Positions 43,850 to 53,362 of a stretch of 64,000 bases of DNA are shown here, one piece after another. The first letter of the stretch is position 1; each line of letters opens with the position of its first letter. Under the pieces are notes generated by a model. The model was given only the letters and a program-made list of their open reading frames with translations, was not told the DNA's origin and searched no databases. A program made the position numbers and the translations under genes. The stretch is taken from NCBI GenBank assembly GCA_963811335.1, contig CAWERB010000032.1:186001-250000 (forward strand), written 5' to 3'. The stretch is from Trebonia sp963811335 (lineage in GTDB: Bacteria > Actinomycetota > Actinomycetes > Streptosporangiales > Streptosporangiaceae).

Positions 43850-44452
43850 GATCGCGGAACTTCTGCACACTCATAAGGCGCAAAAGTACCGCGGAAGCAA
43901 AAGTTACCGTGATCATGAGGCGGCCGGCGGCCCAGGTCACCGCGTGGCCGGCCGCAGGCGCCCGTGACCGCCACCCTGAGGCACGCCCGGGCAGCCGCGA
44001 CCGCCCGCGCGCAGATCGTCGGCGGGACGTTCAGCCGGGCCGGGCGGCGCCCGGTGGCGCAGCCGGCTCGCCTCACTCGCCGTCGCAGCGGCCGCCGGGG
44101 AACCGGGCCGGCCCGCTGCCACCGGGACCGGCCGTCATGCCCTGGCGCCGGCCTGCCGGCGCCTTTCATCGGGACGCGCCCGCCCGTGAGCCGGCCGGGT
44201 GGCCATCGCGATCCGCGCCGCCCAGGACGGATACCATGACACCCGCCGCACCCGCCCCGGCCAGCAACGACACGGGGGCATTGCCGCAACCCCCCTATAT
44301 AGCCGGCCCGTTGCCACAACCATCACTCCCCGAGCCCGCTGCCCCCGAGCCCGCTGCCCCCGAGCCCGCTGGGCTCTTCCGTGGCGCTGGCCACGGTCAG
44401 GTGATCGTCGCGGCCCATGGGCGTGGCGAACCAGAATCGGTATGGTTCGCTC
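43850..44452. other. 603-bp non-coding region with repeats
   Basis: Divergent region between the propeller gene and the SDR gene, with no credible gene. It contains the GCAAAAGT direct repeat (43880-43904), REP-like copy 2 in inverted orientation (44279-44324) and three tandem 14-15-bp units ending gagcccgctg (44328-44371). Confidence 0.5.
44279..44324. repeat. REP-like repeat, copy 2 (inverted relative to copy 1)
   Basis: 44302-44324 is the exact reverse complement of 42252-42274. The adjoining gggggcattgccgcaaccc-type stem matches the tail of copy 1 more loosely. The two copies flank the propeller gene and its small upstream frame. Confidence 0.7.
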
Positions 44453-45259
44453 ATGACGATCGTGAGCGGGGCCGGGGTTGTCGTCACCGGCGGTGGCGGC
44501 GGCATCGGCCGGGCAATGGCGCGCAGGCTCGCCGCGGACGGCGCGCGGGTGGTGGTGAACGACCTGGACGTCGCGGCGGCGGAGGCGGTGGCCAGCGAGA
44601 TCGGCGGCCTCGCCGTCCCCGGCGACGCCGGGACCGCGCAGGGCGTCGCGGAGCTCGTCCAGGCCGCCGCCGGGTTCCTCGGCGAGATCGACATCTACTG
44701 CTCGAACGCGGGAACCGGGGGCGGAACCGGCCCGGATACCCCGGATGAGGTGTGGCAGCGCGCCTGGGAGGTCAACGCCATGGCGCACGTCCGCGCGGCG
44801 CGGGCGCTGCTACCCGGCTGGCTGGCCCGCGGGTCCGGCACGTTCGTCGTCACCGCGTCGGCGGCCGGCCTGCTGACCATGCTCGGCTCGGCGCCCTACT
44901 CGGTGACCAAGCACGCGGCGGTGGGCTTCGCGGAATGGCTCGCCGCGACGTACCAGCACCGCGGGCTGGCCGTGCACTGCGTCTGCCCGCAGGGGGTGCG
45001 CACCCAGATGCTCGCCAACTCCGGGCAGGCCGGCGAGGTGGTGCTCGCCGGCGCCGCGATCGAGCCCGAGCAGGTGGCCGACGCGCTGGCGGCCGCGCTG
45101 GCCGACGGCAGCTTCCTCGTCCTGCCGCACCCGGAAGTCCATGACTACTACGTGCACCGCGCCACGGACACCGACCGGTGGCTGCGCGGCATGTCGCGGC
45201 TGCAGCAGCGGGTCGAAGAGGCGGAAGCCAAGGCACGGCAGGCAGAGGAGAACAAGTGA
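44453..45259 (+). CDS. SDR family oxidoreductase
   Basis: 268-aa short-chain dehydrogenase. It has VVVTGGGGGIGRAMARRLAADGARVVVNDLD (NAD(P) loop with Asp, so NAD preferred), YCSNAGTGGG, VTASAAGLLTMLGSAPYSVTKHAAVGFAEWLA (catalytic Ser/Tyr/Lys) and VHCVCPQGVRTQML. A charged C-terminal helix (QQRVEEAEAKARQAEENK) is unusual. The ATG at 44453 gives the shortest sensible N-terminus. The stop overlaps the next gene (GTGA), so the SDR and quinone reductase are co-translated. The pair resembles acyl-CoA or steroid side-chain catabolic oxidoreductases, but the substrate is unknown. Confidence 0.88.
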   Translation: MTIVSGAGVVVTGGGGGIGRAMARRLAADGARVVVNDLDVAAAEAVASEIGGLAVPGDAGTAQGVAELVQAAAGFLGEIDIYCSNAGTGGGTGPDTPDEVWQRAWEVNAMAHVRAARALLPGWLARGSGTFVVTASAAGLLTMLGSAPYSVTKHAAVGFAEWLAATYQHRGLAVHCVCPQGVRTQMLANSGQAGEVVLAGAAIEPEQVADALAAALADGSFLVLPHPEVHDYYVHRATDTDRWLRGMSRLQQRVEEAEAKARQAEENK

Positions 45260-46239
45260 AAGCCTGGCAGGTTAGTCGGCTCGGCGAGCCGGAAGACGTG
45301 CTTGAACTAGCCGAGGTGCCGCGTCCGGTACCCGGCCCTGGCCAGCTCCTGGTGCGGGTGCGCGCGGCCGCCGCGAACTTCCCCGACGTGCTGATGTGCC
45401 GTGGCTCGTACCAGGTGCGCCCGCCGCTGCCGTACACCCCCGGGGCCGAGCTGTGCGGCGAGGTCGTCGAGACGGGCCAGGACGTGACCGGGTTCGCGCC
45501 CGGTGACCGGGTGATCGGTGGTGCGGCCCTGCCGTACGGCGCGTTCGCCGAGTATGCCCTCATGGACGCGCGGGGCGCCTTCCCCGCGCCCGCCGCGCTC
45601 GACGACGCCGAGGCGGCGCCGTTCTTCATCACCTACCAGACCGGGTGGTTCGGGCTGCACCGGCGGGCGCACCTGGTGGCCGGCGAGACCCTGCTCGTGC
45701 ACGCGGCGGCGGGCGGCGTCGGCAGCGGCGCGATCCAGCTCGGCAAGGCCGCGGGCGCGCGGGTCATCGGTGTGGTCGGTGGCCCGGAGAAGGCCGCGCT
45801 GGCCAGGGAACTCGGCGCGGACGTGGTGGTTGACCGCTACGCGGAGGACTTCGTGGCGGTCGTCAAGGAGGTCACCGGAGGGCGCGGCGCCGACGTCGTC
45901 TACGACCCGGTAGGCGGCGACGCCTACGCGAAATCCACCAAGTGCATCGCCTTCGAGGGCCGGATCGTGATCGTCGGCTTCACCAGCGGTACCATCCCGA
46001 CGGCCACGCTGAACCACGCGCTTGTGAAGAACTACTCGATCCTCGGCCTGCACTGGGGCCTGTACCAGCGGCTCGACCCGGAGTCCGTCATCGCTTGCCA
46101 TGCCGAGCTGACCCGGCTGGCCGACGCCGGCCTGATCCGCACGCTCGTCTCCGAGCGGCTGCCGCTGTCCGGCGTGCCCGACGCGCTGCGCCGTCTCGGC
46201 GCCGGCTCCACCGCCGGCCGGATTGTCTTCCAGCCCTGA
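45256..46239 (+). CDS. NADPH:quinone oxidoreductase-like MDR protein
   Basis: 327-aa zinc-independent medium-chain dehydrogenase. It has AAAANFPDVLMCRGSYQVRPPLPYTPGAELCGEVVETG, GDRVIGGAALPYGAFAEYAL, ETLLVHAAAGGVGSGAIQLGKAAGARVIGVVGGPEKAALARELGADVVVD (AxxGGVG nucleotide motif) and GRIVIVGFTSGTIPTATLNHALVKNYSILGLHWGLY. The GTG start overlaps the SDR stop by four bases. It acts in the cytosol on quinones or enones with NADPH. Confidence 0.88.
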   Translation: MKAWQVSRLGEPEDVLELAEVPRPVPGPGQLLVRVRAAAANFPDVLMCRGSYQVRPPLPYTPGAELCGEVVETGQDVTGFAPGDRVIGGAALPYGAFAEYALMDARGAFPAPAALDDAEAAPFFITYQTGWFGLHRRAHLVAGETLLVHAAAGGVGSGAIQLGKAAGARVIGVVGGPEKAALARELGADVVVDRYAEDFVAVVKEVTGGRGADVVYDPVGGDAYAKSTKCIAFEGRIVIVGFTSGTIPTATLNHALVKNYSILGLHWGLYQRLDPESVIACHAELTRLADAGLIRTLVSERLPLSGVPDALRRLGAGSTAGRIVFQP

Positions 46240-47993
46240 GCCCGCTCGTGGCGCCGCCCGGCGGCCCACCGGCGGCATACGAAGTTCACTGCGCCGCCTG
46301 CCTGTCCTCGGGGGGCTGCTGCCGTTGCCGCGCTCGCGGGTGTGGCCGGACGTGCTGGCCGGAGTCACGCTTGCCGCGCTAGGCATACCGGAAGTGCTCG
46401 GCTACGCGCGGATCGCCGGCATGCCGCTGGCGACCGGCCTGTACACGATGGTGCTGCCGATGGCGGTGTTCGCGGTCCTCGGCTCCTCGCGGCACCTGGT
46501 GGTGGCCGCCGACTCGGCGACCGCGGCCATTCTCGCCGCGGCCCTGGTCGGGCTGGCTGTCCCGGGTTCCGCGCGTTACGTGCGGCTGGCCGGGCTGGCC
46601 GCGCTGCTCACGGCGGTGCTGCTGCTGCTCGCCCGGCTGGCCCGGCTGAGCTTCCTGGCGAACTTCCTGTCCCGCACGGTGCTGGTCGGCTTCCTGGCCG
46701 GCGTCGGGGTCCAGGTGGCGATCGGCCAGCTGCCCGACATGCTCGGCCTCACGGTCCCGGGCAACAAGACGGTGCCCGTGCTCGTGCACGCGCTTGGCCG
46801 GGTCGCGTCCGCCCACGGCGCCGACGCGGCGGTGTCGGCCGCGGTGATCGTGACGGTGCTCGGGACCAGGGCGCTCACCCGCCGCTTCCCTGGCGCCCTG
46901 ATCGCCGTCGTGCTCGCGATCGCCGCCAGCCGGCTGTTCGACCTGTCCAGTCACGGCGTGGCCGTCGTCGGGACGGTGCCAAGCGGCCTGCCGTCGCTCG
47001 CCCTGCCCGCGCTCGACTGGGCGGACGCCACGAGGCTGCTCGGCACCGCGGCGGCCCTGTTCGTGGTCATCCTCGCGCAGAGCACGGCGACCGCGCGCGC
47101 CTACGCCGCGAAGTACGACGAGCCGCTGAGCGTCCCCGACGACCTGAGCGCGCTCGGCGCGGCCAACCTCGCGGCCGCGTTCTCCGGCACGTTCGTGGTC
47201 AACGGCAGTCCCACCAAGGCGCAGATGGTGGACAGCGCGGGCGGGCGGAGCCAGCTCGCGCAGCTCGCCGCCGCCGCCGTGGTCCTTGTGACCGCGGTGC
47301 TGCTCACCGGGCCGCTCGCCTACCTGCCGAGGGCCGCCCTGGCCGCGGTCGTCTTCCTGATCGCGGTCGAGCTGATCAACCTGAAGGAGCTGCGGCGCAT
47401 ACTTCGCGCTGCGGCGGGACGAGTTCGCGGTCGCGGTGCTGGCCGCGGCCGCGGTGATCGCGTTCGGCGTCGAGTACGGCATCCTGATCGCGGTCGTCGC
47501 CTCGGTCGTCGACCACCTGCGGCACAGCTACAACCCGCTCAACCACGTCCTGGTGAAGTCGCCGGCCGGGTACTGGCAGCCGGACGCCGTCACGCCCGGC
47601 GCGCGGACGGAGGAGGGGCTGGTCATCTACCGGTTCGGCACCAGCCTCTACTACGCCAACGCGGCCAAGTTGCTCGCCGACTTGCGGGCCATCGTTGAGG
47701 CCGGAGGACCGCTGCGCTGGTTCGTCCTCGACTGCGCGGCCGTCGAGGACATCGACTACACCGCGGCTGCCGTCCTTGCCCGGGCGGTGCAGATCTCCAG
47801 CGAGCGGCACGTGCGGTTCGCGGTGAGCACCGTGCTTCCCCAGGTGCAGCGGCAACTGGACAGCTTCGGGATCACCAAGGCACTTGACCCCGACGCGCGC
47901 TACGAAACCCCCAGGGACGCGGCTGACGCGTTCCACGCCGCGGGCGGCGGCCAGACGGAGGGACCGGGGGAACCACGCCCCCGTTCCGGATGA
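46223..47993 (+). CDS. SulP family anion transporter with STAS domain (one frameshift)
   Basis: About 590-aa transporter. The SulP core begins WPDVLAGVTLAALGIPEVLGYARIAGMPLATGLYTMVLPM and includes SSRHLVVAADSATAAILAAAL, FLSRTVLVGFLAGVGVQVAIGQLPDML and FSGTFVVNGSPTKAQMVDSAGGRSQLAQL. After a frame change near 47398 come LRRDEFAVAVLAAAAVIAFGVEYGILIAVVASVVDHL and the cytoplasmic STAS domain (EGLVIYRFGTSLYYANAAKLLADLRAI, FVLDCAAVEDIDYTAAAVLARAV). The TTG at 46223 overlaps the previous stop; the true start is uncertain. It is a sulfate, bicarbonate or dicarboxylate carrier. Confidence 0.8.
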
Positions 47994-48057
47994 TCATCCG
48001 CATGACGCAGAACGTAGGCGGCTGACTCCGGCCGCCCCCGGATTCCCTGGGGGTTGG

Positions 48058-49959
48058 TCAGAGCTCGATGCGCGCGCCCATGATGACGGTGCTTTCCCGC
48101 GGGAGATTGAAGTACTCGGCGGCGTCCGCCGTCAGCCGGGTGGTGGCGATGAACAGGCGCTTGCGCCACCTGCTCATCCCTGGCGTGGTCCCCTTGCGAA
48201 CCTCGATGGTGGACAGGAAGTAGGAGATGTGGCTGATGTCAAGTACGTGCTCCTCCCCGGTCGCGCGGACGAGTGGCATCAGCAAGGGGACGTCCGGCGG
48301 GTCCATGTAGCCGAAGCGAGCGGTGACGTGGTAGATCTGGTCGTCCTTGTAACCGAGGTCGTCGATCTCCAGCCGGCCGCTGTCGGCCACGTGCGGGACC
48401 GGGAGCGTCTCGATAGCCAGGATGAGCACGTGCTCGTGCAGCACGTGATTGTGCTCGACGTTGGCGCGCAGGGCGAGCGGCGCGCTGGCCTTGCCCCGGT
48501 TGAGGAAGACCGCGGTGCCCGGCACCCGGGGCAGCGGCGGCTTCTTCGCGTGCAGCTGGTCGATGAACTCGCGCAGCGATCCCTCGTCGTGCTCGCGCTG
48601 CCTGCTGACCAGCTGACGGCCCTTCTGCCAGGTGGTGAGGACGGTGAACACCAGCAGGCCGATGGCGAGCGGCAGCCAGGCCCCGTGCGGCAGCTTGGTG
48701 AGGTTGGCGGTGAAGAACAGCAGGTCGAAGGCGATCAGCGCGGCGGCGGCCGGCGCGACGAGCCACAGCGGCTTCTTCCACTGGCTGCGCACGATGTAGA
48801 AGTAGAGCAGCGTGGTGATGGTGATCGTGCCGGTGACCGCTACGCCGTACGCGTAGGCGAGCGCGGTAGACGTGCGGAACGTGAAGACGAGCGCGAGGAC
48901 CGCGACGCACAGCGCCCAGTTGATCCACGGGACGTAGATCTGGCCGACGCGTTCCTCCGAGGTGTGCGCGATGCGCAGCCGCGGCAGGTACCCGATCTGG
49001 GCGGCCTGCTGGGTCAGCGAGAACGCGCCGGAGATGACCGCCTGTGAGGCGATGACCGTCGCGGCGGCGGCCAGGATCACCATCGGGATCGCCGCCCACC
49101 CGGGGACGAGCAGGAAGAAGGGGTTGGCGATCGCGGTGGCCGGATGAGACAGGACGAGCGCCCCCTGCCCCATGTAGTTGAGCACGCAGGCCGGGAAGAC
49201 CACGAACAGCCAGGCCCGGGTGATCGGGCCGCGGCCGAAGTGCCCCAGGTCGGCGTACAGCGCCTCGGCGCCGGTCACCGCGAGCACCACGGCCGCCATC
49301 GAGAAGAACGCGGTGGTGAAGTGGCCGAACAGGAAGGCGATCGCGTACGTGGGGGAGAGCGCCTTGAGGATATCCGGGTTGCTGGCGATGCCCTTGATGC
49401 CCCAGGCGGCGATCACTACGAACCAGATCAGGCCATCACCGGGCCGAACAGCCGTCCGACCGCCTGCGTGCCGATCCGCTGGAGCACGAACAGGCCGATC
49501 AGGATCACCGCGGTGACTGGGAGCACGATGCTGCCCACGGACGGCGCCGCGACCTGGACGCCCTCGATCGCGGAGAGCACCGAGATCGCCGGGGTGATCA
49601 TGCTGTCGCCGAAGAACAGCGACGCGCCGAACACGCCGAGCGCCGCCAGGATCAGCGCCGTCCGCCGCCCGCTCGGCGCGCCCCGCCGCCGGATCAGGGT
49701 GATCAGCGCCATGATGCCGCCCTCGCCGTCGTTGTCGGCGTGCATCACCAGGGTCACGTAGGTGACCATGACGATCAGCACGATCGCCCAGAAGATCAGC
49801 GAGACGACGCCGTACACGTTCTGCGTCGACACCTGGACGCGGTGCGGGTCGGACGGGCTGAAGACCGTCTGCACGGTATACAGCGGGCTGGTGCCGATGT
49901 CGCCGAACACGACGCCAAGCGCACCGAGTCTCGAGCGCCCCCCGCGCAGTTCCGTTCAT
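48058..49959 (-). CDS. kup: Kup-type potassium uptake protein (two frameshifts)
   Basis: About 634-aa K+:H+ symporter. The N-terminus reads LGALGVVFGDIGTSPLYTVQTVFSPSD, the Kup hallmark, then ALILAALGVFGASLFFGDSMITPAISVLSAIEGV and, after a frame change near 49432, LIWFVVIAAWGIKGIASNPDILKALSPTYAIAFL. Later come GAEALYADLGHFGRGPITRAW and VIASQAVISGAFSLTQQAAQIGYLPRLRI. The C-terminal cytoplasmic domain is RFGYMDPPDVPLLM ... SYFLSTIEVRKGTTPGMSRWRKRLFIATTRLTADAAEYFNLP. The ATG at 49959 joins the N-terminus if one base is corrected in a G run near 49940. It is convergent with sulP. Confidence 0.88.
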   Translation of the reverse strand: MNGTARGALETRCAWRRVRRHRHQPAVYRADGLQPVRPAPRPGVDAERVRRRLADLLGDRADRHGHLRDPGDARRQRRRGRHHGADHPDPAAGRAERAADGADPGGARRVRRVAVLRRQHDHPGDLGALRDRGRPGRGAVRGQHRAPSHRGDPDRPVRAPADRHAGGRTAVRPGDGLIWFVVIAAWGIKGIASNPDILKALSPTYAIAFLFGHFTTAFFSMAAVVLAVTGAEALYADLGHFGRGPITRAWLFVVFPACVLNYMGQGALVLSHPATAIANPFFLLVPGWAAIPMVILAAAATVIASQAVISGAFSLTQQAAQIGYLPRLRIAHTSEERVGQIYVPWINWALCVAVLALVFTFRTSTALAYAYGVAVTGTITITTLLYFYIVRSQWKKPLWLVAPAAAALIAFDLLFFTANLTKLPHGAWLPLAIGLLVFTVLTTWQKGRQLVSRQREHDEGSLREFIDQLHAKKPPLPRVPGTAVFLNRGKASAPLALRANVEHNHVLHEHVLILAIETLPVPHVADSGRLEIDDLGYKDDQIYHVTARFGYMDPPDVPLLMPLVRATGEEHVLDISHISYFLSTIEVRKGTTPGMSRWRKRLFIATTRLTADAAEYFNLPRESTVIMGARIEL

Positions 49960-50120
49960 CGCCCTCCAAGCTGCACCGTTACCGCCACGCCAACCCTAAC
50001 CGCAGGCCCCGCGGCGGCCATCTGGTGGCTGCCCCGTGAGCTGCGAGGCCCTTCGCGGTCTGTGTGCCCGAGTGTCCGCGTGGCCGCGCCGGCCTGGGCG
50101 GGCCGCCTATGCTGGCGCGC

Positions 50121-50717
50121 ATGAGCGTCCAAGCGCCCGCGTGGGTGGTGGCGGGACCGCCTGGCGCCGGGAAGAGCACGGTCGCCCGGCTGCTGCTCGC
50201 CCGCCTCGAGCCGGTGCCCGCCCTGCTCGACAAGGACACGATGTACGGGCCGTTCGTCGCCGCGGTCCTCGCCGCGGCGGGCCGCCCGCCCGGCGAGCGG
50301 GAGGGCCCCTGGTACGACGAGCACGTCAAGGCGCACGAGTACGCCGGCCTGACGGCGACCGCTCGCGAGATCCGGGTCCACGGCTGCCCGGTCCTGCTGT
50401 CCGGGCCGTTCACCCGGCAGATCCACGACGCCGGCCGCTGGCGGTCCTGGGCCGCCGAACTCGGCGGCGGTGACGTCCGGCTCGTCTGGGTCCGGTCGGA
50501 CGCGGCCACCCTGCGGCGGCGGCTGGAGGCCAGGGGATCGGGGCGGGACGCGGGCAAGCTCGCGGACTTCGCCGCGTTCACCGCCCGGATGCGGCTCGAC
50601 GACCGCCCGGCCGTGCCGCACATCGCCGTTGATAACCGGCTTGCCGCCGCCCCGCTTGACGAGCAGCTAGCGGCCGTGCTCGCCCAGCTGCCGCCCCCGG
50701 CTGAGCCCGCGGGCTGA
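50121..50717 (+). CDS. P-loop kinase-like ATPase
   Basis: 198-aa single-domain P-loop protein with Walker A AGPPGAGKSTVARLLLARL, a metal/substrate Asp in LLDKDTMYGPFVAAVL, PVLLSGPF and a LID-like arginine region RLVWVRSDAATLRRRLEARGSGRDAGKL. It resembles small-molecule or zeta-toxin-like kinases (chloramphenicol phosphotransferase/gluconate kinase fold). The substrate is unknown. An alternative start four codons upstream (50109) is possible. Confidence 0.75.
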   Translation: MSVQAPAWVVAGPPGAGKSTVARLLLARLEPVPALLDKDTMYGPFVAAVLAAAGRPPGEREGPWYDEHVKAHEYAGLTATAREIRVHGCPVLLSGPFTRQIHDAGRWRSWAAELGGGDVRLVWVRSDAATLRRRLEARGSGRDAGKLADFAAFTARMRLDDRPAVPHIAVDNRLAAAPLDEQLAAVLAQLPPPAEPAG

Positions 50718-51466
50718 GCCGCCGGGTCCTGCCCTTGCGCTTGGCCGCCCGGCCGGCTGGCCGCCCGGTTCGCCGCCATCGCGGTCACGCCCGCCATGAA
50801 CATTTCCACGCCGAACTGGTAGTGCGCTTCCGGCTCGTCGCACGCGGTCATCGGGATGGCGCACTCCACCAGCCGGGGATACCGGGCAGGCGGCAGGGTC
50901 GCGAGCACGACCTGCTTCTTGCGCTGCAGCTCCGTGCGCTCCACGTCGTCGATCAGCTCGATCCCCGGCTCGCTCATCACCAGCATGATGCCGGTCCACA
51001 GGGCGGTCCGGGCGAGCGCGCTCGCGTCCTGCGGGCTGAACCCGGCCGAGCGCAGCAGCTCGAGGGTGACCTCGATCGCGTTGAGCGCGGACTCGCTGCT
51101 CTTCTCCGACTGCGCGAGCAGCTGGGGCGCGGCCGGGTGCGCGCGCAGCACGCCGATCAGCGAGGTGAGCAGCGCGCGCAGCTGGTCCGGCCAGGGGAGC
51201 GCGGCGTCGACGCTGGTGTCGATCTCGCTCCACATCCGCTCGGTGAGCCCTTCGAGCAGCTCGTCCTTGCCGTGGAAATGCCAGTAGAGGGCCATCGGCG
51301 TCACGCCGAGCTCGGTGGCGAGCTTGCGGATGGTCAGCGACTCAAGACCGGACGCGTCGGCCAGCGCCAGCGCGCGGTCCACGACCGCGGCCCTGGTCAG
51401 GCGAGTGCGCTCGCCCTCGTCTAGAACGCCTGCCGGGTTACCGGCGGGCTGCCGCGAAGAAGTCAC
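50667..51466 (-). CDS. TetR/AcrR family regulator (3' end uncertain)
   Basis: About 255-aa repressor with HTH LTRAAVVDRALALADASGLESLTIRKLATELGVTPMALYWHFHGKDELLEGLTERMW, the TetR_C type domain LRALLTSLIGVLRAHPAAPQLLA and HYQFGVEMFMAGVTAMAANRAA near the end. The GTG at 51466 is the likely start. The frame has no stop at the expected place and stays open to 49979 across the opposite-strand kinase gene. A one-base correction would end it at 50667-50720, so the 3' end is a guess. It is divergent from an MFS pump, with shared operators. Confidence 0.8.
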
Positions 51467-51474
51467 TTGACAAC

Positions 51475-51562
51475 TATACGGCGTACAAGGCAGCATAAGC
51501 AACGACAGCTTGTACGACGTATAGGAACAACATACAGGTACGGCTTACAGGTACGCCGTATA
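51475..51562. promoter_or_regulatory. operator array between tetR-like and MFS genes
   Basis: Related motifs: TATACGGCGTAC (51475-51486), GTACGACGTATA (51512-51523), GTACGGCTTAC (51538-51548) and GTACGCCGTATA (51551-51562). The first and last are exact reverse complements. This AT-richer 120-bp divergent gap is a clear multi-site operator for the TetR-type protein. Confidence 0.72.
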
Positions 51563-51587
51563 TGAGGTTCGGGGAAGGACCAAGGCC

Positions 51588-53128
51588 ATGAAGGATCGGG
51601 CGCGGTGGTGGGCGCTGACGGCAGTCAGCCTCGCCACGGTGATGGTGTATCTCGACAACAACGTGCTGAATGTCGCTCTGCCGACCATCCAGCGCAGCCT
51701 CCACCTGTCGGTCAGCGGCCTGGAGTGGATCGTGAGCAGCTACCTGCTGGTGCTCGGCGGGCTCCTGCTGGTCGGCGGCCGGGTCGCCGACATCTTCGGC
51801 AGGCGCCGCGTGTTCCTGGCCGGGCTGGCCGTCTTCACGCTCTCCTCGCTCGCGGCCGGCCTGGCGGGCAGTGGCGGGGTGCTGATCGCCGCCCGGGCCG
51901 TGCAAGGGCTCGGCGCGGCGCTCGTGCTGCCGGCGTCGCTGGCGATCGTCGTCGCGACATTCACCAGTCCCAGGGAGCGGACCACGGCGATCGGCATCTC
52001 CGGTGCGATCGGCGCGCTCGGCCTCGCGCTCGGCCCGGCGATCGGCGGAGTGGTCAGCCAGCACCTGCACTGGGGCTGGATCTTCCTCATCAACGTGCCT
52101 ATCGGGATCATCACCGCCGCGATCGCGATCCCGTTCGTCGCCGAGTCGCACGGGCGGACGGAGCCGGCTGGAGCACCAGGCACCCGGCAGTCCACGGTTG
52201 CCCTGCTCGACATCCCCGGCCTCGTCACCTCCGCGCTCGCGCTGTTCGCGCTGACCTACGCGCTGATCGAGGGACACGACAAGGGCTGGACCTCATCGCT
52301 GATCATCGCCTCGTTCGCGGTGGCCGCCGCGGTGGCCGCGCTCTTCATCGCGATCGAGGCGCGCAGCGCGAACCCCATGCTGCCGCTGCCGATCTTCCGC
52401 TCCGGCGCGTTCAGCGGCGGCCTCGGAACGATGATGATCTGGGGATTCGGCGTGCTCGGCATCTACTTCTTCACCTCGCTCTACCTGCAGAACAACCTCG
52501 CGTTCTCGCCCTCGAAGGCGGGACTGGCGTTCGTGCCGATGGCGCTGTGCCTGGCGTTCGCCGCCGCGCTGTCGCCGCGGGTGGTGACGCTCATCGGCGG
52601 GCACCGCACGGTGGCGCTCGGCATGACGATCATGACCGTGGGGCTGGTGCTGTTCGCCGGGCTCGGCGCGGGCGCCACGTTCGCCTCGCTGCTGCCAGGG
52701 TTCGTGCTGTTCGGCCTCGGGCCGGCCTGATGAACGTCCCGCTGACCAACGCGGTGATCGACGGCGCGCCCGCGGCGCAGGCGGGCGTCGCGTCCGCGAT
52801 GCTCAACGCCTCCCGGGAGGTCGCGGGCCTGCTCGGCGTCACGGTGGTCGGCGCGGTGCTGCGGTCGGCCGAGGGCAGCGCGCTGCGCTCGGGCGCGAAC
52901 CCGGCGCAGGCGTTCATCGACGGGTACCACTCCGGCCTGTGGCTGACCATCGGCCTGCTCGCCGCCGGGGTCGTGCTCAGCTACCTGTCCCTGCGCCGCC
53001 GGCCGGGGTCCGCTGACGTCGCGCTCGCCAGTGCGTCGGCCGCGCTCGGCGCGGCGACGCCGGAGGCCGAGCCGGTGCCGGCCGTCGCCCGTGACGCGGT
53101 AGCCGCCGACGGTACCGCCGCGCGGTAA
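51588..53128 (+). CDS. MFS drug efflux transporter, DHA2 type (one frameshift)
   Basis: About 513-aa, 14-TM antiporter. It has VMVYLDNNVLNVALPTIQRSLHLSVSGLEWIVSSYLLVLGGLLLVGGRVADIFGRRRVF (TM1 to motif A), ARAVQGLGAALVLPASLAIV and GPAIGGVVSQHLHWGWIFLINVPIGII (motif C). The frame fails near 52724 (FGLGPA then TGA). The adjacent frame continues GLMNVPLTNAVIDGAPAAQAGVASAMLNASREVAGLLGVTVVGAVL and the last TM to 53128. The divergent TetR-type protein is the likely repressor. A hairpin terminator follows at 53154. Confidence 0.85.
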
Positions 53129-53153
53129 CCGCACTCGCGCGGTGGCGACCACG

Positions 53154-53197
53154 AGGAGGCCGCGTCCGTTCCAGACCCCGGACGGACGCGGCCTCCT
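53154..53197 (+). terminator. rho-independent-type hairpin
   Basis: A perfect 16-bp stem (arms 53154-53169 and 53182-53197) with a 12-nt loop, 25 bp after the MFS stop. Its symmetry also allows termination of the convergent rhodanese operon. Confidence 0.75.
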
Positions 53198-53362
53198 GCC
53201 TGCGGTTCAGCCCGCGGCGGTACGAGCGGGGTAGTGCGTCAGCGGCGGCCGCTCTTGCGGCCGGTTGGCTGCAACCTGAAGTCTCCAGACGGGCGGGATG
53301 CCGATCATCAGTCAGCCGACTCTGCCGCGCGGCCATCTGCGGTAAGCCGCCCGAGAGCCCGT

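Noticed and set aside
43909..44748. Long frame upstream of and overlapping the SDR gene
   Set aside because: It has Arg/Gly/Pro-rich composition, passes through tandem and REP-like repeats, and turns into an out-of-frame shadow of the SDR.
49960..50120. Possible ydaO-type (c-di-AMP) riboswitch upstream of kup
   Set aside because: Potassium transporter genes often carry one, but this 160-bp region does not show the conserved ydaO core blocks that I could recognise.
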